From positions 1 through 16,731 of the forward strand of contig DATJFH010000221.1 of NCBI GenBank assembly GCA_035495815.1: a stretch of DNA of 16,731 bases. Reading direction: 5' to 3'. The position numbers were made by a program, and so were the translations under genes. The notes under the pieces are model-generated. The model was given only the letters and a program-made list of their open reading frames with translations, was not told where the DNA came from and ran no database searches. Of the stretch, positions 8,151-14,101 are shown piece after piece (the first letter of the stretch is position 1; every line of letters begins with the position of its first letter). The stretch is from DATJFH01 sp035495815 (lineage in GTDB: Bacteria; Acidobacteriota; Terriglobia; Bryobacterales; Bryobacteraceae).

Positions 8151-8183
8151 TCGTGTTCGACGCTCATTTAGAAGAGCGGCGTC

Positions 8184-8954
8184 TCAGTGAAGCCCCTTCG
8201 CGCTGCCCAACGCCTGCGCGATCGCCTGCTCCGCCAGCGGCGCCATCAGCGCATACCCGGCGTCATTCGGAAGCAGCCCGTCCCCGGTCAGCTCCCTCTT
8301 CATCGCCCTCCCCTGCGCCAGCGCCGAATAATAATCGAGGTATACCGACCCGCTCGAAGCCGCGTACCCCTTCAGCCATCCGTTCAGCCCGATGATCTTC
8401 CCCGGCGGACGCCGCTCCGTCAGGTTCTTCACGCAGTCGCAAACCGGAGTCACCGAAGCCAGCACCACGCGAATTCCATGCGCCTTCGCCAGCTCCGCCA
8501 TCGACATGATGTTCTCCGAAATGGTCCCTTCGGTCGCCGGCCCGGAGTACCCCGCCAGATCGTTCGACCCGCCCTGAATCACTACCACCTTCGGCTTGAG
8601 CCCGATCACGTCCTGCCGGAACCGCACCAGCATCTGCGGCGTGGTCTGCCCCGCGATCCCGCGGTTCAAATAGGGCTTGCCCGGAAAGAACTTCGACTTC
8701 CCGCGCCCCCACATCTCGGTGATGTCGTCACCCAGAAACACCACCCGGTCGACTCCCGGCCCGGGCGGACGCAGCTCCGTATTCTCGCTCCCGTAGCGCG
8801 TCAGCCCGCCCCAGTCGGAGAGAAGGCGAATGTACTCCGCCCGCTCCCGCTCCAGCTCCGCGAGCGTGGACGCCTGGTCGCCGCCTTGCGCGCCGGCCGC
8901 TCCCGCAGCCACCGCCGCCGCCAGCGCGATTCTTACGGCTGAATGCCGAAGCAA
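8184..8954 (-). CDS. Secreted SGNH/GDSL-fold protein with degenerate catalytic triad
   Basis: A 256-residue SGNH-hydrolase-fold protein. Residues 1-22 form a signal peptide (MLRHSAVRIA, then an Ala-rich core, cut near AGA/QGG). The family blocks are easy to align: VVFLGDDIT (72-79) at block I, LNRGIAGQTT (96-105) at block II, VVVIQGGSND (123-132) at block III, and GDGLLPNDAGY (224-234) at block V. Block I normally reads GDSIT and block V DGLHPN. Here the nucleophile position is Asp77 and the His position is Leu228, while Asp225, the oxyanion Gly and Asn131 remain. Esterase activity is therefore doubtful; a binding role is possible. The TTG start is chosen because GGAG lies seven bases upstream and the resulting signal peptide is complete. 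The gene overlaps the 3' end of the PQQ-like propeller gene by 22 bases, so the two are coupled. The open frame runs much further upstream, but that part is an alternate reading of the propeller gene. Confidence 0.85.
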   Translation of the reverse strand: MLRHSAVRIALAAAVAAGAAGAQGGDQASTLAELERERAEYIRLLSDWGGLTRYGSENTELRPPGPGVDRVVFLGDDITEMWGRGKSKFFPGKPYLNRGIAGQTTPQMLVRFRQDVIGLKPKVVVIQGGSNDLAGYSGPATEGTISENIMSMAELAKAHGIRVVLASVTPVCDCVKNLTERRPPGKIIGLNGWLKGYAASSGSVYLDYYSALAQGRAMKRELTGDGLLPNDAGYALMAPLAEQAIAQALGSAKGLH

Positions 8955-10483
8955 TACAGAACTCCGTCGTAGGTGTTGATGTAGACCCGCCCGTTCGCCA
9001 TTCCCAGCCCGCTCCAGTGGTTCCAGGTCGCGATCTGGTTGCCGCTCGACCACAGCTCCTTGCCGGTCTGCGCGTCCAGCGCGTAGAGCACCGCGCGCGT
9101 CGATTTCGGCACGCGCCGCTCCATCCGGAAATCCAGCCCGACGTCCGGAAACGCCTGCGCCGTATTCTCTCCACTGCCGTAAGCGAAGATCACCCCGTTC
9201 GCGATCAGCGGCGGCTCGGCCTGATCCATGTCGCGCGAGATCCAGGCCGGAACCAGCTCCACCTTGCCGTTGACGGTCTCCACCTTGAAAGCCGCGATCG
9301 CTCCCTTCTTGACTACTCCGTGCTCGATCGGCGCGCTGAATTTCGAATGTTTCGGACCCCAGAACGGCGTCAGCACCCAGCGCGTCCCGTTCGGCTCCTC
9401 CCAGCTTGCCAGCGACCCCCAGATACCCGCCTCGGCGAAATCCACGATCTCGTTGCAAATCAGCGGCGTGCGGTACACCGGGGTGCGATGATCGTCCCCT
9501 CCCACCGACTCCGTGTCCATGAAGTAGAGCCGGCACTCCTTGCTGGCGTCCACCATGTACTCCTTGCCCTTGTAATTGAAGATCGTGGGCGTCACCTGCA
9601 TGTCCAGATCGCGCTTCCACAGCCACTCCGCGTTCGACGGCCCGTAGTAATCCACCAGCTCCAGGCTCTTCGTCTTCGGATTCTGCTTCACGCCGATGAT
9701 GCCGTTGCCGTACAGTCCGTTTTCCGGATCCCACTTGCCGTCGCCCGTACCCGTGTACATCACCCCGTCCGTGCTGATCGCCGGGCCGGACCGTCCCCAC
9801 ATGCCGCCCCCCGCCGGACCCCAGCTCCCCACCTTGTCGGTAGCCAGGTCGTACGCGTACACCGTGTTCGGATTGCCCCCGCAGCCCTGCGCCGAGTGTG
9901 TGTAGATCACGTTGTTGAACAGGCTCATCGCGTACGGCTTGCCGTTCGGCGGCATGAATTTGGAGGGAGGCGCCAGATCCTTCCCGTCGGCCGCGTTCAC
10001 TTTCCGCAGACGGCCGTCCCAGGACGCCGCATAAATGATGTAGTCGCCCGGACCCGCCCCCGGCCCGATGGTGATGTTCGCCGTCATCCCGCCGGGACAC
10101 AGCACGCTGACCCTGGCTTCCGGGTTTTCCACGTAATTACTGTCGAAATGCTTCTTCCAAAGCAGCTCGCCGGTCGCCACGTCGATGGCGTACAGATTAT
10201 CGGATACGCCGGCCTGAATCACCACCTGCTTGGGTCCGCTGCCGGTATTGAGCTTGCCGATCACCAGCGGCTCGAGCAGCGAGTGCATCTGCCGCGGCTT
10301 GTTGTCCAACTTGATCTTCCACAGCAGCCGGATGTCCTTGGCGTTCGAAGGATTGATGATCTTCTCGTCCTTCTGCCAGTTGTTGCGCTTGACGTCGCCG
10401 CCGTCGGTGAGCCAGTCGGCGCCGCAGGCGATGGCAGCGGTCAGCAACAGGGCGGAAGGGAGGGCAAGCCGGGAAATTGGCAT
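8933..10483 (-). CDS. Secreted PQQ-binding-like beta-propeller protein (paralogue A)
   Basis: Predicted extracytoplasmic beta-propeller built from PQQ-type (quinoprotein/BamB-like) repeats. From the ATG at 10483 it is 516 residues with a Sec signal (MPISRLALPSALLLTAAIACGA; cut near 19-22). Typical repeat cores are NLYAIDVATGELLWKK (97-111), TVYAYDLATDKVGSW (207-221) and AVLYALDAQTGKELWSSG (464-481), with closing YINTYDGVLYCFG. Other notable segments are CPGGMT (129-134), QGCGG (199-203) and SLASWEEP (357-364). The vicinal Cys-Cys pair of PQQ alcohol dehydrogenases is absent, so cofactor binding and enzyme activity are unproven. In-frame starts at 10519, 10534 and 10540 (GTG) also exist; none has a good ribosome site, and 10483 is chosen for the signal peptide. 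It is co-directional and overlapping with the SGNH gene. It shares many segments with the propeller at 12060-13619, so the two are paralogues. Confidence 0.85.
   Translation of the reverse strand: MPISRLALPSALLLTAAIACGADWLTDGGDVKRNNWQKDEKIINPSNAKDIRLLWKIKLDNKPRQMHSLLEPLVIGKLNTGSGPKQVVIQAGVSDNLYAIDVATGELLWKKHFDSNYVENPEARVSVLCPGGMTANITIGPGAGPGDYIIYAASWDGRLRKVNAADGKDLAPPSKFMPPNGKPYAMSLFNNVIYTHSAQGCGGNPNTVYAYDLATDKVGSWGPAGGGMWGRSGPAISTDGVMYTGTGDGKWDPENGLYGNGIIGVKQNPKTKSLELVDYYGPSNAEWLWKRDLDMQVTPTIFNYKGKEYMVDASKECRLYFMDTESVGGDDHRTPVYRTPLICNEIVDFAEAGIWGSLASWEEPNGTRWVLTPFWGPKHSKFSAPIEHGVVKKGAIAAFKVETVNGKVELVPAWISRDMDQAEPPLIANGVIFAYGSGENTAQAFPDVGLDFRMERRVPKSTRAVLYALDAQTGKELWSSGNQIATWNHWSGLGMANGRVYINTYDGVLYCFGIQP
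8962..8965 (-). promoter_or_regulatory. Shine-Dalgarno inside the upstream gene that fixes the TTG start of the SGNH gene
   Basis: GGAG on the minus strand, seven bases before the TTG at 8954-8952, and inside the last codons of the propeller gene. Position and spacing are near optimal. No ATG or GTG in that frame nearby would give a full signal peptide, so this site decides the start. Confidence 0.6.
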
Positions 10484-10538
10484 GGGACGAAGGTGTCGGG
10501 GAGAGAAGGCAATCGGCATTGTTTCAGTTTTCATCCCC

Positions 10539-10544
10539 ACTATA
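10539..10544 (-). promoter_or_regulatory. Possible -10 element for the propeller A gene
   Basis: TATAGT on the minus strand, preceded by TG one base upstream (TG-TATAGT-like context), in an otherwise GC-rich stretch. Transcription would start near 10532, leaving a short leader before the ATG codons at 10519 and 10483. No TTGACA-like -35 is found at 16-18 bases. A weak call. Confidence 0.3.
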
Positions 10545-10751
10545 CATCACACGATGATCGTCGGGCGAAAACGAGCCATTCGGCTGGCTCCGACGCGCAT
10601 GAATTGATGAAGAAAGTATCCGGTGGCGGAAATGCCCGCCCCCACGTTCACCACTCGCTGGTAAAATGGACGACTTCCGGGCTGGCCGGCGATACGGACG
10701 CAAGTCTCAGGCTCCCGACGCCGAGACCGAGTGGCCGGCGGTACCGAACCT
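10541..10751. other. Intergenic stretch with no recognisable gene
   Basis: About 210 bases between the propeller A promoter region and the end of the toxin-antitoxin relic. It has no homology I can name. The minus-strand open frame crossing it is read-through from the frameshifted antitoxin remnant. A plus-strand TAAAAT (10662-10667) followed by a 44-codon open frame overlaps the relic on the other strand. I see no -35 and no ribosome site for it. Confidence 0.5.
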
Positions 10752-11115
10752 TCACGGCCGGCGGTCTTCGCGGCGAACCCTTCATGCACCAGCATCTTGA
10801 GGAGGGTCTGGTATCCGATGCCCTTTCGCGTGGCGAGTTCTCGGGCTTTAGCTACATCGGGTTCGGGCAATCGCAACGCAATTTGGACGCTGGCGGCTTG
10901 TTCAGCTGACCCACAAGCAGCGAGCCCTTCGGCGCGCCTCTTTTCTTCTCCGTCCCTGCCGCCTTCTGTTTTACGAACTCGCGGCCTTCGCGGCTGGCCC
11001 ACCAGTCCGCCTCCTATGATTCGTCGACGAACTTGGGCGCCCGGTGCGCCCGAATCTTACGCAGATTGTTTGTGTCCCAGTCGAACACCGCATCACCATT
11101 GTATATGCATTGCAT
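10752..11115 (-). pseudogene. Decayed BrnT toxin / CopG-type antitoxin remnant (internal fusion, stop, two frameshifts)
   Basis: Reading from ATG at 11115: MQCIYNGDAVFDWDTNNLRKIRAHR resembles the start of a BrnT-type ribonuclease toxin (FDWD...N..KI..H). It continues without a break into APKFVDES, which looks like the N-terminal part of a CopG-family antitoxin. An in-frame TAG follows at 11016-11014. The same frame then resumes with EADWWASREGREFVKQK...KKRGAPKGSLLVGQLNK. Near 10886-10900 the frame shifts, and the antitoxin DNA-binding part follows: SVQIALRLPEPDVAKARELA, then RKGIGYQTLLKMLVHEG. A second shift near 10777-10782 would restore the ending RREDRRP and a TGA at 10754-10752. Most of the toxin is gone. 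Gene order (toxin first) matches intact brnT-antitoxin operons. An automated call of a 151-residue protein at 10547-11002 would be a frameshifted artefact. Family naming is from pattern recognition. Confidence 0.65.
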
Positions 11116-11372
11116 GACGGCTCGACGGGGTCGTAAAGGATTGCTCCCGGTTGACGGCGCATCCGGAAATGGGCCGCGCGAAGCAGCGTTGCAGCTCCGC
11201 AAAGAGGCACATCGGGACCATCCGTTGACACCCAAAAGAAAAATCCTTATTCCCTTGCCGATAAAACCATTTACCTCCAAATTCAGCCAATATTCACCCC
11301 GATTTTGCGGACCCTCGCGCTAGGCTGGGACTGCAACACCGGATCATCCCCACTACCGTACGGAGTCACATC
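11116..11372. other. Intergenic stretch with a local AT-rich segment
   Basis: About 257 bases between the toxin relic and the HGLRA-family gene. No gene is recognised on either strand. Roughly 11215-11300 is clearly richer in A and T than its surroundings and holds the candidate promoter given separately. The short open frames here have no family features. Confidence 0.5.
11225..11253 (+). promoter_or_regulatory. Candidate sigma-70-type promoter for the HGLRA-family gene
   Basis: A perfect TTGACA at 11225-11230, a 17-base spacer, and TATTCC at 11248-11253 (three of six matches to TATAAT). It lies in an AT-rich pocket about 120 bases before the ATG at 11373, so it would give a long leader. 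Only the -35 is strong. Confidence 0.35.
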
Positions 11373-11969
11373 ATGGCGACACTGAAACAGATCGAAGCCA
11401 ACCGCCGCAACGCGCTCAAATCCACCGGCCCCAAAACAGCCGAAGGAAAAGCGGCCGTCCGGCTCAACTCTTTGAAGCATGGACTGCGCGCCGGCACGCT
11501 CTTCCTGCCCGGCGAGAATCGCGAGCCGTTCGATCACCTTTACGCCGCCCTCGAAGCCGAATGGCAGCCGGAATCCCCCACCGCCGCGATCTACCTCGAG
11601 CAGATGGCCATCGCGCAATGGAAGCTGCGCCGGCTGGAACTGGCCGAAGCCTCGCTCCTCAGCCAGAATCTCCCCGCCGTCACCCAGATTCCTCTGCTCG
11701 ACCGTCTCTGGCAGGCGCAGTGCCGCCTCGAGCGCTCCTTCGCCCGCGCTCAGCGCGAACTGGAGCGGCTGCAATCGCCGCGCCCGAAGCAGCCCAGCCT
11801 GCCCGCAACCGAGTTACCCTCCCCGCGGCGCCAGTCGCCCGACCCCCTGCCTCGTCCTGACCGGCCCAGGGTGAAATGGGTTTGCTCGGCTGATTCAGCC
11901 GCTCCCCCCGAGGCGCACGATGCGGGGCGCTTCCTGATGCGCCAGCCCAGCCGGGTCCTCCCCGCGTAA
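11373..11969 (+). CDS. Conserved hypothetical protein, STGPKT...HGLRA family
   Basis: Function unknown. The 198-residue protein begins with the recognisable motif block QIEANRRNALKSTGPKT, AEGKAAVRLNSLKHGLRA (residues 6-40). A predominantly helical middle follows (about 50-134), including LEQMAIAQWKLRRLELAEASLL and LERSFARAQRELERLQ. The tail is Pro/Arg/Ser-rich and low in complexity (about 135-198). From memory, proteins with this N-terminus occur in many copies in Solibacter-like acidobacterial and planctomycete genomes, usually unannotated; no activity is established. There is no signal peptide or membrane segment, so it is probably cytoplasmic. The start is well supported by GGAG seven bases before the ATG. 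It stands alone between the toxin relic and the propeller operon. The basic N-terminus might bind nucleic acid, but that is a guess. Confidence 0.8.
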   Translation: MATLKQIEANRRNALKSTGPKTAEGKAAVRLNSLKHGLRAGTLFLPGENREPFDHLYAALEAEWQPESPTAAIYLEQMAIAQWKLRRLELAEASLLSQNLPAVTQIPLLDRLWQAQCRLERSFARAQRELERLQSPRPKQPSLPATELPSPRRQSPDPLPRPDRPRVKWVCSADSAAPPEAHDAGRFLMRQPSRVLPA

Positions 11970-12059
11970 CCGGAAAATTCATGGCAGCCGCGCTTCTCAA
12001 GCCGCCGCCGGTTTCGGTATATGATCAAGGGTTACGAACCGGAGAGGAGCTTTTTGAAG

Positions 12060-13619
12060 ATGCAAAGATTCGCACGCGCCGCGATCCTGACCGGCTGTGC
12101 AGCGGCCGCCCTGAGCGTGATGTACGCGCAGCGGGGCGGCGGCGACTGGATGACCATCGGGTATGACCCGCAGCGCTCGTCCTGGGTCCGCGGCGATGGA
12201 AAAATTTCGCTGGCGTCCATGTCCAAGCCCGGCTTCGAGCTCGTCTGGAAAATCAAATTGAACAACGAGCCCCGGGAATTGAATTCCATCACCCCCCCGG
12301 CGCTGCTCGATTTCTACATCGGCTACAAAGGCTTTCGCACCCTCGGACTCCTCGGCGGCAGCTCCGGCCGCGTCTTCGGTATCGATCTCGACCTGGCCCG
12401 CATCGAGTGGGAAAAGAACCTCGCCTCGCCCGCCCCGCCCAAGTCCACCGTGCCCTGTCCCGGCGGAATGACCTCCAGCGTGACCCGCCCGACGGCCGCC
12501 GGATACCCGGGACCGGTCGCCATCCGCGCGGGACGCGGCGGTCAGGCCAAGGGCGCCGTCGGCGCTCCCCACGAGGGAGCCGTCACCCTGAAACAGTCGC
12601 CGCCCCCCGCCGCCGCGCCGGCAGCCGCGCCCAGAGGCCGCAAGAAAAACGCGCCCGCCCCCAATCCCTACGGCCGCGGGGTCCAGCTTGTCAGCGCCAT
12701 CAGCGCAGACGGCAAGCTCCATTCCATGTACGTATCGAACGGCGAAGAGCCCAACCCGCCGGTTCCGTTCCTGCCCGCCAACGCCAATGCCGTCGGTTTG
12801 ATCGTCTATGACGACACCGCCTACGCGGCCACTGTCAACGGCTGTGGAGGCGTCGATAACGGTGTGTGGGCGGTCAATACGAAGTCGAAGAAGGTGGCCC
12901 GCTGGAAGTCCAAAACCCCGCCCGCCGGTTCGGACGGGTTCGCCGTCGCCCCGGATGGAACCATCATCGTCGCCACCACCGGCGGAGAAGTGGTCGCCCT
13001 CGGCCCCGGCAGCCTGGCCGTGAAGAGCTCTTACAAATCCGGGAAGAAATTCACTTCCACGCCCGTTATCTTCGAACACGGCAGGAAAGATCTCCTGGCT
13101 GTCGCCGCCGCCGATGGCGAGATCCTGGTGCTCGATTCGGCAGCCCTGGGCTCGGGCCCATTGGCGAAGTGGGCCGGCCTGTCCAGCCCGAACTACGCCG
13201 CCGGTGCGCTCTCCAGCTGGGAGGACCCGGCCGGCGGGCGCTGGCTGCTGGTTCCGGACGGAAAAAGAATCACTGCCCTGAAGCTTAGCGGCGAAAATGG
13301 GGCGCCCGCCCTGACTCCCGGCTGGACCTCCCGCGACATGGTCTCGCCCATCGCCCCCGCCATCGTCAACGGCGTCGTCTTCGCGCTCTCGACCGGCGAG
13401 TATCGCGCCGACGGCGCCGGCGCAGCCGACCGCGTCCAGCGCTCGTCGAAAGCCGTCCTCTACGCCCTCGATGGCTCCTCCGGTAAAGAATTATGGAACA
13501 GCGGCGACGCCATCGCGTCCTTCGTAGATAGCGGCGGCATCGCTCTCGGCGGCGGACGCGTCTACGTCGGCGCCCACGATGGAACGCTCTACGCGTTCGG
13601 ATTCCCCATGGAGCACTAG
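12060..13619 (+). CDS. Secreted PQQ-binding-like beta-propeller protein (paralogue B)
   Basis: 519-residue predicted exported beta-propeller. The ATG at 12060 follows AGGAG at ten bases and gives a signal peptide MQRFARAAILTGC... ending near MYA/QRG (residue 23). A lipobox-like LTGC at 10-13 sits too close to the N-terminus to be trusted. PQQ-type repeat cores include RVFGIDLDLARIEWEKN (104-120), GVWAVNTKSKKVARW (268-282), EILVLDSAALG (354-364), AVLYALDGSSGKELWNSG (465-482) and a closing VYVGAHDGTLYAFG. It matches propeller A at WKIKL-N, CPGGMT (133-138), GCGG (261-264), SSWEDP (385-390) and W-SRDM (422-427). It differs by a Pro/Ala/Lys-rich low-complexity insert (about 145-207). No vicinal Cys pair is present, so PQQ binding is not shown. 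It is the first gene of a three-gene operon. Confidence 0.85.
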   Translation: MQRFARAAILTGCAAAALSVMYAQRGGGDWMTIGYDPQRSSWVRGDGKISLASMSKPGFELVWKIKLNNEPRELNSITPPALLDFYIGYKGFRTLGLLGGSSGRVFGIDLDLARIEWEKNLASPAPPKSTVPCPGGMTSSVTRPTAAGYPGPVAIRAGRGGQAKGAVGAPHEGAVTLKQSPPPAAAPAAAPRGRKKNAPAPNPYGRGVQLVSAISADGKLHSMYVSNGEEPNPPVPFLPANANAVGLIVYDDTAYAATVNGCGGVDNGVWAVNTKSKKVARWKSKTPPAGSDGFAVAPDGTIIVATTGGEVVALGPGSLAVKSSYKSGKKFTSTPVIFEHGRKDLLAVAAADGEILVLDSAALGSGPLAKWAGLSSPNYAAGALSSWEDPAGGRWLLVPDGKRITALKLSGENGAPALTPGWTSRDMVSPIAPAIVNGVVFALSTGEYRADGAGAADRVQRSSKAVLYALDGSSGKELWNSGDAIASFVDSGGIALGGGRVYVGAHDGTLYAFGFPMEH

Positions 13620-13634
13620 CGCCGGAGACCGGAT

Positions 13635-14081
13635 ATGACGCGACTGCTTCTCGTTGGATTCATCTCGGCCTGCCTCCAAGCACAGATGCCGGACGGACCC
13701 GGACGCGCGGAGACCGAAAAAGTCTGCAAGAACTGCCACGAGCTGGCCCGCTCCGTCTCCCTCCGCCAGGACCGCGACGGCTGGCAGACTACCATCAACA
13801 AAATGGTGGCCCTCGGGACCAAGGCCAGCGATCAGGAGCTGGCGCTCATTCTGGACTACCTGTCCAAGAACTATCCCGCCGGCGAGATCCCCCCCGTCAA
13901 CGTCAACGAAGCTCCGGCCATCGAGCTCGAGAGCCGGCTGAGCCTGCGCCGCTCCCAGGCTGCCGCCGTGATCGCCTACCGCAAGAAGAACGGCCCGTTC
14001 AAGTCCATCGAAGATCTGAAGAAAGTGCCCGGCGTGGACGCGGAAAAGATCGACGCCAAGAAAGATCAAATCGTCTTCTGA
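13635..14081 (+). CDS. Secreted cytochrome c / helix-hairpin-helix (ComEA-like) fusion protein
   Basis: 148 residues in two domains. After a short signal peptide (MTRLLLVGFISACLQAQ, about 1-17) comes a small c-type cytochrome-like domain with one covalent haem site, CKNCH (31-35). It has a W50 and a possible distal Met57 in INKMVALG, and ends LALILDYLSKNYP (69-81). The C-terminal part (about 88-148) resembles the ComEA helix-hairpin-helix fold: VNVNEAPAIELES, then AAAVIAYRKKNGPFKSIEDLKKVPGV. In ComEA-type proteins this fold binds DNA. The first hairpin, normally LPGIG-like, reads LSLRRS here, so DNA binding may be weakened. GGAG lies seven bases before the ATG, and the gap to propeller B is 15 bases. 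Context suggests an extracytoplasmic electron carrier or partner of the propeller proteins; what the HhH part contacts is unknown. Confidence 0.85.
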   Translation: MTRLLLVGFISACLQAQMPDGPGRAETEKVCKNCHELARSVSLRQDRDGWQTTINKMVALGTKASDQELALILDYLSKNYPAGEIPPVNVNEAPAIELESRLSLRRSQAAAVIAYRKKNGPFKSIEDLKKVPGVDAEKIDAKKDQIVF

Positions 14082-14101
14082 CCCCGAGGTTTGGAGAAAT
14101 C

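Noticed and set aside
8030..8167. 45-residue minus-strand open frame overlapping the glycosyltransferase start
   Set aside because: No Shine-Dalgarno before its ATG and no recognisable motif; most likely chance.
8955..10100. Upstream extension of the SGNH reading frame
   Set aside because: It overlaps the propeller A gene throughout and has no domain. The TTG at 8954 with a good ribosome site and signal peptide explains the real protein.
10666..10800. 44-residue plus-strand peptide after a TAAAAT box
   Set aside because: No ribosome site, no -35, no family match, and overlap with the antitoxin relic on the other strand. A truncated gene start cannot be excluded.
9017..10909. 630-codon plus-strand open frame opposite propeller A
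   Set aside because: Antisense shadow; the real gene on the minus strand has a signal peptide and repeat structure.
10547..11002. Intact 151-residue CopG-type antitoxin on the minus strand
   Set aside because: Only about 35 residues match the antitoxin. The first part and the tail are out of frame with the conserved segments, so it is treated as part of a pseudogene.
12088..12098. LTGC lipobox in propeller B (residues 10-13)
   Set aside because: The hydrophobic stretch before Cys13 is too short. The signal continues to a better cut site near residue 23.
8933..13619. Calling the two propellers PQQ-dependent alcohol dehydrogenases
   Set aside because: Repeat cores match the PQQ-like propeller fold, but the vicinal Cys pair and the full quinoprotein dehydrogenase signature are not seen.
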